Both the position numbers and the translations under genes were made by a program. This document shows positions 39,586 through 48,379 of a stretch of 64,000 bases of DNA, in pieces. The stretch is taken from assembly GCF_004295485.1 (NCBI RefSeq), contig NZ_CP036164.1, positions 2,542,001 to 2,606,000 on the forward strand, in the 5' to 3' direction. A model generated the notes under the pieces. That model saw nothing but the letters and a program-made list of their open reading frames with translations. It was not told where the DNA came from and did not search any database. Each line of letters begins with the position of its first letter. Positions within the stretch are counted from its first letter, which is position 1. Source of the stretch: Janibacter limosus (GTDB lineage: Bacteria; Actinomycetota; Actinomycetes; Actinomycetales; Dermatophilaceae).

Positions 39586-40751
39586 CGCGGCACGTCCTTG
39601 AAGGCGATCCCCTTGTCGGGGCGGTGGTCCGGGGGCAGGCCGAGCACCCGCTCGGCGATGACATTGCGCATGATCTCGCTCGTGCCCCCCTCGATCGAGT
39701 TGCCCTTGGCCCGCAGGTAGCGGTAGCCGGGGCCGTGGCCGAGGAAGGAGCCGCCCTCGGGGCGGACCATCGTCCAGTCGTGGTAGGTCAGGCCCTCCTC
39801 GGGCGCGAGCTCGAGCGCGAAGCCGCTCACCTGCTGCGCCTGCTGGGCGAAGGCGAGCTTCATCGCCGAGCTCTCGGGGCCGGGCTGGCCGGCCTCGAGC
39901 CCTTGGCGCAGGCGCTCGCCGGCGAGCCGGGTCACCTCGGTCTCCACCCACCAGCGCATCAGCTCGGTGTGCGTCCCGGGGGTGCGCACGGAGGGGTCCG
40001 TGCGCCACCGCTCGGTCACGAGACCGATCTGGCCGGCCTCGCGGTCGTTGCCCGCGCCGATGGCGACCCGCTCGTTGTTGAGCGTCGTCGTCGCGACCTT
40101 CCAGCCCTCGCCGACCGCACCGACGCGGTTGCGGTCGTGGACCCGCACCCCGCTGAGGAAGACCTCGTTGAACTCCGCCTCACCGGTGATCTGGCGAAGG
40201 GGGCGCACCTCGACCCCGGGGTCGGTCATGTCGACGACGAAGTAGGTCATGCCCGCGTGCTTGGGCACCGAGGTGTCCGTGCGGGCCAGGAGGATCGCGA
40301 AGTCGGCGTTGTGCGCGCCGGAGGTCCACACCTTCTGCCCGTCGACGACCCACTCGTCACCGTCCGGCACCGCACGGGTGGCGACACCCGCGAGGTCCGA
40401 CCCGGCGCCCGGCTCGCTGAAGAGCTGGCACCAGATCTCGGTGCACGCGAAGAGCGGCCGCAGGTAGCGCTGCTGCATCTCCGCGCTGCCGAAGGCGAGG
40501 ATCGTCGGGGCGGCCATGCCCAGGCCGATGCTGTTGCGGCCGACATCGGGGCGCGGCGCGCCCGCGACGTCGAGCAGCGCGTCGACCTCGAGCTGGCGGC
40601 CGCGCGCGATGCCCAGTCCCCCCTTCCCCTCCGGGAAGTGGACCCAGGCCAGGCCCGCGTCGAACTGGGCGCCGAGGAAGTCCGCCGGGGACGTCGTGCC
40701 GGGGTCGTGGCTCGCGAGGAGCTCCTCCACCCGCTGCTGGAGCTCAGGCAT
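39582..40751 (-). CDS. Acyl-CoA dehydrogenase, long partner subunit
   Basis: A 389-residue acyl-CoA dehydrogenase that would oxidise an acyl-CoA to 2-enoyl-CoA using FAD. The flavin-binding stretch is [15 protein letters not shown] and [15 protein letters not shown]. The C-terminal catalytic region reads [20 protein letters not shown], with the catalytic-type glutamate present. It overlaps its neighbours on both sides: ATGCCTGA with the upstream dehydrogenase and ATGA with the downstream one. It is probably the active partner of the short subunit. Confidence 0.9.
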   Translation of the reverse strand: MPELQQRVEELLASHDPGTTSPADFLGAQFDAGLAWVHFPEGKGGLGIARGRQLEVDALLDVAGAPRPDVGRNSIGLGMAAPTILAFGSAEMQQRYLRPLFACTEIWCQLFSEPGAGSDLAGVATRAVPDGDEWVVDGQKVWTSGAHNADFAILLARTDTSVPKHAGMTYFVVDMTDPGVEVRPLRQITGEAEFNEVFLSGVRVHDRNRVGAVGEGWKVATTTLNNERVAIGAGNDREAGQIGLVTERWRTDPSVRTPGTHTELMRWWVETEVTRLAGERLRQGLEAGQPGPESSAMKLAFAQQAQQVSGFALELAPEEGLTYHDWTMVRPEGGSFLGHGPGYRYLRAKGNSIEGGTSEIMRNVIAERVLGLPPDHRPDKGIAFKDVPR

Positions 40752-41961
40752 GCTGGGTCATCCTCCGGATCTCGTGACGGGCGAGGGCGTTCTTGTGCAC
40801 CTCGTCGGGGCCGTCGGCGAAGCGCAGCGTGCGCACCTGCGCGTACCACTCCGCGACGGGGAAGTCCTGGCTCAGGCCGCCGGCGCCGTGCACCTGGACC
40901 GCCTTGTCGACGATCCACTCCACAGTCGCCGGGGCGGCGATCTTGATCGCCTGGATCTCGGTGTGCGCGCCCTTGTTGCCCACGGTGTCCATGAGCCACG
41001 CGGCCTTGAGGGTCAGCAGCCGCAGCTGCTCGATCCGCACCCGGGACTCGGCGATCCAGTCGCGGATGACGCCCTGCTCCGACAGCGGCTTGCCGAAGGC
41101 CACCCGGCTGGCCGCGCGCGCGACCATCAGCTCGAGGGAGCGCTCGGCGATGCCGATGAGTCGCATGCAGTGGTGGATCCGGCCCGGGCCGAGGCGGGCC
41201 TGGGCGATGGCGAAGCCGGCACCCTCCTCGCCGATGAGGTTGCTCGCCGGGACGCGCACGTCGACGAAGTCGATCTCGGCGTGGCCACCGTGGTCGCGGT
41301 CGTCGTAGCCGAGGACCTTCATCCCCCGACGCACGTCGACACCCGGGGTGTCCCGCGGCACGAGGATCATCGACTGCTGCTTGTGGCGATCGGCCGAGGG
41401 GTCGGTCTTGCCCATGACGATGAGGACCTCGGCCTGCGGGCTCATCGCGCCCGAGATGTACCACTTGCGGCCGTTGATGACGTACTCGTCACCGTCGCGC
41501 ACGATCGAGGTCTCGATGTTGGTCGCGTCGGAGCTGGCAACGCGCGGCTCGGTCATGGCGAAGGCCGAGCGGATCCGTCCGTCGAGCAGGGGCTCGAGCC
41601 ACCGCTGCTTCTGCTCGACGGTGCCGAACATGTGCAGCACCTCCATGTTGCCCGTGTCGGGCGCGGCGCAGTTGGTCGCGACCGGCGCGATGTGCAGGCT
41701 GCGCCCGAGGATCTCGCAGAGCGGGGCGTACTGGAGGTTGGTCAGGCCGGCGCCGTCCTCGCCGGGGAGGAAGAGGTTCCACAGCCCCTGGCTGCGGGCG
41801 GCCTCCTTGACCTGCTCGATGACCGGCGGCGGGGACCAGCGGTCGGGAGCCGCCTCGACCTCGGCCCAGTACTGCTCCTCGATGGGGTAGACGTGCTCGG
41901 CCATGAAGGCGGTGAGCTGCTCCTGCAGCTGCGCGGTCCTGGCGTCCGTCGTGAAGTCCAC
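40744..41961 (-). CDS. ACAD10/11-type acyl-CoA dehydrogenase (first copy)
   Basis: A 405-residue flavoprotein with the signatures of the ACAD10/ACAD11 branch: [58 protein letters not shown] and [16 protein letters not shown]. In vertebrates and in the Pseudomonas levulinate pathway this branch takes part in removing a 4-phospho group from acyl-CoA rather than only in ordinary beta-oxidation. A paralogue lies at 51655-52875 next to the kinase gene. It follows a CoA ligase gene after 15 bases and overlaps the next dehydrogenase by 8 bases. Confidence 0.9.
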   Translation of the reverse strand: MDFTTDARTAQLQEQLTAFMAEHVYPIEEQYWAEVEAAPDRWSPPPVIEQVKEAARSQGLWNLFLPGEDGAGLTNLQYAPLCEILGRSLHIAPVATNCAAPDTGNMEVLHMFGTVEQKQRWLEPLLDGRIRSAFAMTEPRVASSDATNIETSIVRDGDEYVINGRKWYISGAMSPQAEVLIVMGKTDPSADRHKQQSMILVPRDTPGVDVRRGMKVLGYDDRDHGGHAEIDFVDVRVPASNLIGEEGAGFAIAQARLGPGRIHHCMRLIGIAERSLELMVARAASRVAFGKPLSEQGVIRDWIAESRVRIEQLRLLTLKAAWLMDTVGNKGAHTEIQAIKIAAPATVEWIVDKAVQVHGAGGLSQDFPVAEWYAQVRTLRFADGPDEVHKNALARHEIRRMTQHA

Positions 41962-41976
41962 GGTTGCTCCCTTCGC

Positions 41977-43500
41977 TCAGGTGGTGGGGGTGGCGGCCCG
42001 GGTGGGCCGCTCACCGGTGCTCGCGATGTCGCTCCGGTCGATCCCGCGCTTGAGGATCTTGCCGGTCGGTCCCTTGGGCAGCTCCTCCATGAGCCGGTAG
42101 ATCCGCGGGACCTTGTAGGCCGCCAGCCGCTCCTCGAGCCAGGCACGCAGCACCGTCGGCTCGACGGTCGTGCCGGGCTGCGGCGTGATGACGGCAGCGA
42201 TCTCCTCGCCGAGCCGCTCGTCGGGGACGCCGATGACGGCGACCTCGCGGACGTCGGGGTGGCTGTAGAGGACCTCCTCGATCTCACGCGGGTAGACGTT
42301 GTAGCCGCCGCGGATGACGAGGTCCTTCATCCGGTCGACGATCCACAGGTCGCCGTCCTCGTCCATCCGGCCGATGTCGCCGGTGAGGAACCACTCGCCG
42401 TGGCGCACGGCCTCGGTGGCCTCGGGCCGCCTCCAGTACTCACGCATGACGAAGGGGCCGCTGATCGCCACCTCGCCGACCTCACCGGGTGGCAGCTGGG
42501 CGCGGTCCTCGTCGAGGATCGCCAGCTTGCTGCCGGGCAGGGCCCGCCCGACGCTCATCTCCTTGCGGGGGAAGATCGCCCGGTTGAAGGTCGACGCGCC
42601 CGCCGTCTCGCTCAGGCCGTAGCCGTCGAGGACGAGGGCGCCGAAGCGCTCGCGGAAGGCCTTGGCGATCTGCAGGGGAAGGGCGGCGCCGCCCGAGCAG
42701 GCCAGGCGCAGGTGCGAGAGGTCCTCCGCGGTGACGTCCGTGTCGGCGTGCAGCATGGCGTTCCACATCGTCGGCACGCCCGCGAGCCCGGTGAGCTGCT
42801 GCTCGGCGGCCATCCGCAGCAGCGCGTCCGGGTCGAAGGGACGCAGCAGGGACAGCGAGCCGCCGGCGCTGTAGGCCGTGAACATCACGGCCGACTGACC
42901 GAAGACGTGGAAGAGGGGAAGGGCGGTGCCCATCCGGTCCTGCGGCGTCAGGTCGAGCGCCTCGGCCAGGGCCTCACCGCAGGAGAGCAGGTTGCCGTGG
43001 GTGAGGACCGCGCCCTTGGGTGCGCCGGTGGTGCCGGAGGTGTAGAGCAGCACGGCCGCATCGTCGGTGTCGACGGCGACCGGCTCGGGTCCGTCACCGG
43101 GCGCGACGCAGCCGGGCTCGAGGAGCCACACGTCGAAGCCCTCCGCCGCGGCCGTGGCCGTGACGGCCTCGGAGCCCTCGTGCCAGCCGAGCGCGAAGGA
43201 GCAGCCTGCGTCACGGACGAAGTGCTCGAGCTCGCGTCGGGTGCACAGCGGGTTGACCGTCACCGCGGTCGCACCGAGCGCAAGGACCGCGTGGTAGGTC
43301 AGGACGAACTCGGCGCTCGTCGGCACGACGACGAGGACGCGCTCGCCCGCACGCACGCCGCGGCCCGCCAGCTGCGCGGCAGCGGCGCGGATGTCGTCGC
43401 GCAGCTGCGCGAAGGTCCACGAGCGCTCCCCCTCGCGCAGGGCGAGCGCGTCGGGCGTCTCGTCGGCCCAGCGCCAGATCAGGCTGGTGCCGTTGGTCAT
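41977..43500 (-). CDS. AMP-forming acyl-CoA ligase
   Basis: A 507-residue adenylate-forming ligase. The P-loop is VLLYTSGTTGAPKGAVLTH (about residues 150-168), then LDGYGLSETAGAST, EWFLTGDIGRMDEDG and the hinge VDRMKDLVIRGGYNVYP, with the catalytic Lys in GPTGKILKRGIDR. The substrate class cannot be told. Its ATG overlaps the upstream SDR stop (ATGA). The presence of several ligases in one island suggests chains of different length or shape are activated. Confidence 0.9.
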   Translation of the reverse strand: MTNGTSLIWRWADETPDALALREGERSWTFAQLRDDIRAAAAQLAGRGVRAGERVLVVVPTSAEFVLTYHAVLALGATAVTVNPLCTRRELEHFVRDAGCSFALGWHEGSEAVTATAAAEGFDVWLLEPGCVAPGDGPEPVAVDTDDAAVLLYTSGTTGAPKGAVLTHGNLLSCGEALAEALDLTPQDRMGTALPLFHVFGQSAVMFTAYSAGGSLSLLRPFDPDALLRMAAEQQLTGLAGVPTMWNAMLHADTDVTAEDLSHLRLACSGGAALPLQIAKAFRERFGALVLDGYGLSETAGASTFNRAIFPRKEMSVGRALPGSKLAILDEDRAQLPPGEVGEVAISGPFVMREYWRRPEATEAVRHGEWFLTGDIGRMDEDGDLWIVDRMKDLVIRGGYNVYPREIEEVLYSHPDVREVAVIGVPDERLGEEIAAVITPQPGTTVEPTVLRAWLEERLAAYKVPRIYRLMEELPKGPTGKILKRGIDRSDIASTGERPTRAATPTT

Positions 43501-44315
43501 CGCACGTCCCCCTTCAGCTGGCGCTGGTAGCGCTGCATGCCGTGGATCCAGCGGTCCTGGTCGTCGACCTTGCGGCGCAGGAACTCGCGCACGTGGGTGT
43601 GCGGCGTGACGAGGAAGGTCCCCTCGGCGACGGCGGCGAGCACCTGGTCGGCGACATCGCGCGGGGCGAGCACCTCGCCTGCCTGGGTGACGGCTGCGGC
43701 GGCCACCTTGCCCCCTTCGCCACCCCCGGAGGTCATGCCCGAGCGCAGCATGTCGGTGTCGACGCCCATCGGGCACAGGCAGCTGACCCCGATCCCGTCG
43801 TCGCCGTAGGTGACCGCGAGCCACTCGGCGAAGCCGACCGCGCCGTGCTTGGTCACCGAGTAGGTGGCCGAGCCGATCTGGGTCAGCAGGCCTGCGGCAG
43901 AGGCGGTGGAGACGAAGTAGCCACTCCCCCGCTGGACCCAGCCCGGGACGAGCTGGCGGGCCGCGCGCACGTGGGCGAGCAGGTTGACGTCCAGGGCGAG
44001 CTGCCACTGGTCGTCGGTGGCCGCGAGGCCGGCGCCGTCGCCGACGCCGGCGTTGGCGAAGAAGATGTCGACCGGGCCGAAGTGCTCCTCGGCGGCCGCG
44101 ATCATCGCGGCGATGCACTCCTCGCTCGAGGCATCCCCCGCCACGGCGACGGCGCCGATCCGATCGGCGGTGGCCGTCAGGCGCTGCTCGTCGATGTCGG
44201 AGACGACGACCCGGGCCCCCGCCTCGAGCAGGGCCTCCGCGAGCGCCGCGCCGATGCCGCCGGCAGCGCCGGTGACGACGGCGACCTTGTCCTTGACCTG
44301 CATCGCGGTGGCCAT
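43497..44315 (-). CDS. Short-chain dehydrogenase/reductase
   Basis: A 272-residue classical SDR. The cofactor motif is VTGAAGGIGAALAEA, the Asp in VVVSDID favours NAD, and the active site is STASAA with YSVTKHG (Tyr and Lys of YxxxK). It ends with a longer C-terminal tail (REFLRRKVDDQDRWIHGMQR) seen in oxidoreductases from acyl-CoA clusters. It is coupled to fabG (TGATG) and to the following ligase (ATGA), so it probably oxidises a hydroxyl intermediate of the same pathway. Confidence 0.88.
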   Translation of the reverse strand: MATAMQVKDKVAVVTGAAGGIGAALAEALLEAGARVVVSDIDEQRLTATADRIGAVAVAGDASSEECIAAMIAAAEEHFGPVDIFFANAGVGDGAGLAATDDQWQLALDVNLLAHVRAARQLVPGWVQRGSGYFVSTASAAGLLTQIGSATYSVTKHGAVGFAEWLAVTYGDDGIGVSCLCPMGVDTDMLRSGMTSGGGEGGKVAAAAVTQAGEVLAPRDVADQVLAAVAEGTFLVTPHTHVREFLRRKVDDQDRWIHGMQRYQRQLKGDVR

Positions 44316-45076
44316 CAGTCGCAGGGCCCGCCGGCGACGTAGAGCACCTGACCGGTCGTGAAGCCGGCGCCCTCGCTGACGAAGAAGGACACGGCGTGGG
44401 CGATGTCCTCGGGGCGCCCGGTGCGGGCCACGGCTGCCTGCGCGGAGGCAGCCGACTTCAGCTCCTCGAAGCTGATGCCGATGCGGGCCGCGGTCTCGGC
44501 GGTCATCTCGGTCTCGATGAACCCGGGGGCGATGGCATTGGCCGTCACGCCGAACTTGCCGAGCTCGATGGCCAGGGTCTTGGTGAAGCCCTGCATGCCG
44601 GCCTTGGCGGCCGAGTAGTTGGTCTGGCCGCGGTTGCCCTGCGCCGACGTCGACGACAGGTTGACGATGCGGCCGTACCGCTCCTGGGTCATGAATGCCT
44701 GGCAGGCCTTGGTCATGAGGAAGGCGCCGCGCAGGTGCACCGCCATGACGGCGTCCCAGTCCTCGACGCTCATCTTGAAGATGAGGTTGTCGCGGATGAT
44801 GCCGGCGTTGTTGACCAGCACGGTCGGCGCGCCGAGCTCGTCGGCGATCCGCCGGACGGCCGCCTCGACCTGCTCGGCGTCGGACACGTCGGCGCCGACC
44901 GCGAGGGCCCGGCCCCCGGCCGCGGTGATCTCCTCGACGACCGGCGCACAGGCCGACTCGTCGAGGTCGAGGACGGCGACGGCCATCCCGTCGGCGGCGA
45001 GACGGCGGGCGACACCCGCGCCGATGCCTCGGGCCGCGCCGGTGACGACGGCGACGCGCTGCTGGTCAGTGGTCAT
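44315..45076 (-). CDS. FabG-type 3-oxoacyl reductase / 3-hydroxyacyl-CoA dehydrogenase
   Basis: A 253-residue SDR with VVTGAARGIGAGVARRLA, the NNAGI motif (LVNNAGIIRDNLIFKM), catalytic Ser in NLSSTSAQGNRGQ and YSAAKAG. LDLDES at the end of beta-2 suggests NAD preference, which fits oxidation in a catabolic operon although the fold is that of FabG. It is the first gene of a nine-gene operon; palindrome B and a promoter lie upstream. Confidence 0.88.
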   Translation of the reverse strand: MTTDQQRVAVVTGAARGIGAGVARRLAADGMAVAVLDLDESACAPVVEEITAAGGRALAVGADVSDAEQVEAAVRRIADELGAPTVLVNNAGIIRDNLIFKMSVEDWDAVMAVHLRGAFLMTKACQAFMTQERYGRIVNLSSTSAQGNRGQTNYSAAKAGMQGFTKTLAIELGKFGVTANAIAPGFIETEMTAETAARIGISFEELKSAASAQAAVARTGRPEDIAHAVSFFVSEGAGFTTGQVLYVAGGPCD

Positions 45077-45114
45077 GTGAGAGCTCCTGTGATCTCGACT
45101 GCCGGAACGCTTCG

Positions 45115-45150
45115 AACATACTTGAACCCGGCTTCAAGTTCAACTAGGTT
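45115..45150. promoter_or_regulatory. Divergent promoters with island palindrome B
   Basis: The palindrome TGAAC-CCGG-CTTCA is at 45123-45136. Towards maoC, TTGAAC (45122-45127) is followed after 17 bases by TAGGTT. Towards fabG, TTGAAC (45143-45138) is followed after 17 bases by TATGTT (45120-45115), with the palindrome in the spacer. A bound regulator would block both directions. Confidence 0.7.
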
Positions 45151-45184
45151 CGAGGCAATCCGCACATGACCGAAGGAGCTCATC

Positions 45185-45655
45185 GTGACCCAGACCGCAC
45201 AGCACCGCCCCACCTCCGTCCAGGACCTCAAGGACCTCGTCGGCGTCGAGCTCGGACCCACGCAGTGGCATGTCGTCGACCAGGCCGCGATCGACGGGTT
45301 CGCCGACATCACGGGCGACCACCAGTGGATCCACGTCGACCCCGCCAAGGCGGCGGACTCCCCCTTCGGCTCGACGATCGCGCACGGGCTCTACAGCCTC
45401 TCGCGCACGCCCGCCTTCTTCGAGGAGCTGATGGCCTTCGACGGCTTCACCCACTCGCTCAACTACGGCTACGACCGCATCCGCTTCATCCACCCGCTGC
45501 CGGTCGACTCACGGATCCGCATGCGCGCCGAGGTCACGCAGGTCGAGGAGACCTCCCCCGGCCAGGTCAACGTCGTGACCAAGCTGACCGTCGAGGCCGA
45601 CGGCATCGACAAGCCGATCGTGGTGGCCAACTCGATCGGCCGATTCAGCGTCTGA
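45185..45655 (+). CDS. MaoC family (R)-specific enoyl-CoA hydratase
   Basis: A 156-residue single hot-dog protein predicted to hydrate 2-enoyl-CoA. The catalytic motif is FADITGDHQWIHVDP with Asp and His, followed by GSTIAHGLYSLSRTPAF and LNYGYDRIRFIHPL, the NodN/MaoC pattern. GTG 45185 follows GAAGGAG. It is divergent from the fabG operon and shares palindrome B. It is followed by a long hairpin and a converging gene. Confidence 0.9.
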   Translation: MTQTAQHRPTSVQDLKDLVGVELGPTQWHVVDQAAIDGFADITGDHQWIHVDPAKAADSPFGSTIAHGLYSLSRTPAFFEELMAFDGFTHSLNYGYDRIRFIHPLPVDSRIRMRAEVTQVEETSPGQVNVVTKLTVEADGIDKPIVVANSIGRFSV

Positions 45656-45667
45656 CCCCTGGCACCG

Positions 45668-45713
45668 ATCTGCCCAGGCACTCTCGCGTCGCAGCGAGGG
45701 TGCCTGGGCAGAT
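45668..45713. terminator. Bidirectional terminator between maoC and the thioesterase gene
   Basis: Twenty-base arms with a single mismatch (ATCTGCCCAGGCACTCTCGC against GCGAGGGTGCCTGGGCAGAT) around a 6-base loop, between converging genes. Confidence 0.82.
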
Positions 45714-45768
45714 GCTTGTGGGTCCGGTCCCGGGGGATGCCCCCGGCTGCGCGAAGGGGGGCAGTGCG

Positions 45769-46275
45769 TCAGCGGCGTACGCCGATCGCGCCGCTCAGCG
45801 GCAGTTGCCAGGACAGGCCGCGGTGGGCGGCGACCGCCTCGTCGATGCGATCGGCGATGTCCGCGGGGAAGGGGGTGGCGCGCCGCGCGACGAGGTCGAC
45901 GTGTCCCTCGAGCACCTCGAGGGTGTTGGCGATCTGCCCGGTCGTGCGGTTGACGACGACGGAGATGCCGTGGAAGACCTTGTCCCCACGGTCCAGCCAC
46001 CGCACGTGCGCCGAGAGCTCCTCGCCGATGTGCACCTCGTGGAGGAAGCGCAGGTGCTGCTCCATGCTGAAGACACCCAGGCGACGGCTCGTGCGGTAGT
46101 CGTCGTCCACCCCGATCCGCTGCAGCGCCGCCTCGGCCGCGCGCAGGTGCAGACCGTAGAAGTGGGCGACGTTGACGTGGCCGTTGCCGTCCTCCCACTC
46201 GGGGCCGGCGACGACCTGGAGCGCCGCGGGGACCTGCGCGATCTCCTCGACGCCGGGGAGCTGCTCGACGCTCAT
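45769..46275 (-). CDS. Acyl-CoA thioesterase-like protein
   Basis: A 168-residue hot-dog-fold protein of the YbgC/thioesterase type: PEWEDGNGHVNVAHFYGLHL carries the Asp-x-x-Gly-His-Val-Asn pattern, and FLHEVHIGEELSAHVRWL follows. It probably hydrolyses an acyl-CoA of the pathway, releasing CoA when intermediates accumulate. Its ATG overlaps the upstream oxidoreductase stop (ATGA). It is last in a three-gene operon driven from palindrome pair C. Confidence 0.82.
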   Translation of the reverse strand: MSVEQLPGVEEIAQVPAALQVVAGPEWEDGNGHVNVAHFYGLHLRAAEAALQRIGVDDDYRTSRRLGVFSMEQHLRFLHEVHIGEELSAHVRWLDRGDKVFHGISVVVNRTTGQIANTLEVLEGHVDLVARRATPFPADIADRIDEAVAAHRGLSWQLPLSGAIGVRR

Positions 46276-47225
46276 GGCACCAGCACGACCTTGCCGGTGA
46301 CGGTGCGCCCCTCGAGCGAGGCGATCGCCGTGGCGGCGTCCTCGAGTCGGTGGGTGGCGCCGACGATCGGCCGCAGCGCTCCGCTGCGCAGGTGCGGCAG
46401 CATGGCCGCCCACTCCTTGCCCACGTGGCCGGGACGGGACATCGCGAAGGCTCCCCACCCGACGCCGACGACCGAGATGTTGTTGAGCAGCAGCCGGTTG
46501 ACCTTGACCTCCGGGATCGACCCGGCGGTGAAGCCGATGACGAGCAGCCGGCCGTGCTCGCGCAGGGTCCGCAGCGAGTCGGTGAAGCGGTCGCCGCCGA
46601 CCGGGTCGACGACGATGTCGACGCTGGCCTTGCCGACCGCCTCGAGGAAGCCGTCGGCCATGACGACCTCGTCCGCACCTGCGGCCCGGGCGATCTCCCC
46701 CTTCGCCTCGGTGGAGACGACCCCGATGACCTTGCTCGCCCCGAAGGCCTTGGCCATCTGGATGGCCGCGGTCCCGATGCCACCGGCAGCGCCGTGGACG
46801 AGGACGGTCTCCCCCTCGACCAGGCCACCCCGCTCGACGAGCGCGAAGTAGACGGTCGCGTAGTTGAAGGTGAAGGACGCAGCCTCCTCGAAGGAGACCT
46901 CGTCGGGCAGCGCGAAGGTCAGGTCGGGTCGGGCGAGCGCCTTCTCGGCGAAGCCACCGAGGAGGCTCAGCGCGGCGACCCGGTCACCGACGGACAGACC
47001 GCTGCCCTCGGGGGCGGCGGAGACGACACCGGCGACCTCGGCCCCCGGGACGAAGGGGAGGTCCGGCTTCAGCTGGTAGAGCCCCCGGGTCTGCAGCAGC
47101 TCGGGGAAGGCGACCCCGGCGGCCTTGACGTCGATCGTCACCATCCGGTCGTCGGAGGGGTCGGCGATCTCGACGACCTCGACCGCCTCGGGGCCGTCGA
47201 GGGAGGAGATGTGGATGGCGCGCAT
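46272..47225 (-). CDS. NADPH:quinone oxidoreductase family protein
   Basis: A 317-residue zinc-free medium-chain dehydrogenase/reductase. Visible are the GroES-like N-terminal part (VKAAGVAFPELLQTRGLYQ; PFVPGAEVAGVV), the nucleotide site VLVHGAAGGIGTAAIQMAKA and GRLLVIGFTAGSIPEV. Members reduce quinones or enone/enoyl substrates with NADPH. It lies 20 bases after another reductase gene and is coupled to the thioesterase gene. Confidence 0.87.
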   Translation of the reverse strand: MRAIHISSLDGPEAVEVVEIADPSDDRMVTIDVKAAGVAFPELLQTRGLYQLKPDLPFVPGAEVAGVVSAAPEGSGLSVGDRVAALSLLGGFAEKALARPDLTFALPDEVSFEEAASFTFNYATVYFALVERGGLVEGETVLVHGAAGGIGTAAIQMAKAFGASKVIGVVSTEAKGEIARAAGADEVVMADGFLEAVGKASVDIVVDPVGGDRFTDSLRTLREHGRLLVIGFTAGSIPEVKVNRLLLNNISVVGVGWGAFAMSRPGHVGKEWAAMLPHLRSGALRPIVGATHRLEDAATAIASLEGRTVTGKVVLVP

Positions 47226-47245
47226 GGTGGTTCCCTTCGTGTGGG

Positions 47246-48247
47246 TCACAGCTGGAGGAGGAGCTTGCCGGTGTTGACCCCGTCGAAGAGGCCGAGCAGG
47301 GCGTCGGGGAAGGCGGCGATGCCGCCCTCGAGGATGGTCTCGGTGGCCTCGAGGCGGCCGTCCCCGATCAGCTCGGAGATACCGGCGATCGCCTCGGGGT
47401 ACCGGTCGGCGTAGTCCATGACGACGAAGCCTTGCATGCTGGCGCGGAAGACGAGCAGGGCCATGTACCGACGCGGGCCCTCGGCGAGCGTCTCGTCGTT
47501 GTAGGTCGAGATGGCGCCGCAGACGACGACCCGGGCGCCGTGGGCGAGGTTGGCCAGGGCGGCGTCGAGCAGCTCGCCGCCGACATTGTCGAAGTACACG
47601 TCGACCCCGTCGGGCGCGGCCTTGCGCACCTGCCGCAGCAGGTCGCCCTCGCGACGGTCGATGACCTCGTCGAGGCCGAGCTCGCGCAGCCAGGCGACCT
47701 TGTCCGGGCCTCCGGCGACGCCGATGACCCGGCAGCCCTTGGCCTTGGCCAGCTGGGCGACGGTGCTGCCGACGGCGCCGGCAGCGGCCGAGACGAGCAC
47801 GGTGTCCCCCGCCTTGGCCCGACCCACGTCCTCGAGGCCGAACCATGCGGTCATGCCCGGCATGCCCAGGGCACCGAGCCAGGTGCTCATCGGGGCGACG
47901 TCGAGGTCGAGGCGCTCCACCCCCTTCCCGCTGGAGATGGCGTACTCACGCACGCCGAAGGTCCCGCTCACGACGTCACCGACGGCGAAGTCGTCGTGCT
48001 GCGAGGCGATGACGGTCCCGGCACCGAAGGCACGCATGACGGCGCCGATCTTGACCGGCGGGAGGTAGGAGCGCACGTCGTTGAGCCAGCCACGCATGGC
48101 CGGGTCGAGGGAGACCTGCTGCATCTCGACGAGGAACTCCCCCGGAGCGGGGTCGGGCACCTCCGTCGTCGCGAGCTCCCAGGTGCTGGCGTCGGGGCGG
48201 CCCTGCGGGCGGGCGGCGAGGCGGATCTCCTGCGAGGTCCGGGTCAT
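47246..48247 (-). CDS. NADP-dependent oxidoreductase, leukotriene B4 12-hydroxydehydrogenase type
   Basis: A 333-residue medium-chain reductase. VSLDPAMRGWLNDVRSYLPP is the hallmark of the prostaglandin reductase / YncB group, and VLVSAAAGAVGSTVAQLAKA is the nucleotide site, followed by YFDNVGGELLDAALANL. Such enzymes reduce alpha,beta-unsaturated ketones or aldehydes. ATG 48247 follows AGGAG by 6 bases. It is first in a three-gene operon and shares palindrome pair C with the divergent SDR gene. Confidence 0.88.
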   Translation of the reverse strand: MTRTSQEIRLAARPQGRPDASTWELATTEVPDPAPGEFLVEMQQVSLDPAMRGWLNDVRSYLPPVKIGAVMRAFGAGTVIASQHDDFAVGDVVSGTFGVREYAISSGKGVERLDLDVAPMSTWLGALGMPGMTAWFGLEDVGRAKAGDTVLVSAAAGAVGSTVAQLAKAKGCRVIGVAGGPDKVAWLRELGLDEVIDRREGDLLRQVRKAAPDGVDVYFDNVGGELLDAALANLAHGARVVVCGAISTYNDETLAEGPRRYMALLVFRASMQGFVVMDYADRYPEAIAGISELIGDGRLEATETILEGGIAAFPDALLGLFDGVNTGKLLLQL

Positions 48248-48284
48248 GGGGTGCTCCTGTACTCGGGTCGGCGCTGACGTGGCC

Positions 48285-48348
48285 ACCATCCCACAACGTG
48301 AATCAGGGTTCAACTACTCTTGAACCCTGATTCAAGTGCGGCTACCGT
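48285..48348. promoter_or_regulatory. Divergent promoters with island palindromes C1 and C2
   Basis: C1 is TGAAT-CAGG-GTTCA (48299-48312) and C2 is TGAAC-CCTG-ATTCA (48321-48334), centres 22 bp apart. Towards the SDR gene, TTGAAC (48320-48325) is followed after 17 bases by TACCGT (48343-48348). In the other direction TTGAAC (48313-48308) precedes a weak GATGGT after 17 bases. Confidence 0.72.
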
Positions 48349-48379
48349 CAGGGGAACACCCACCGAGCGAAGGACCACC

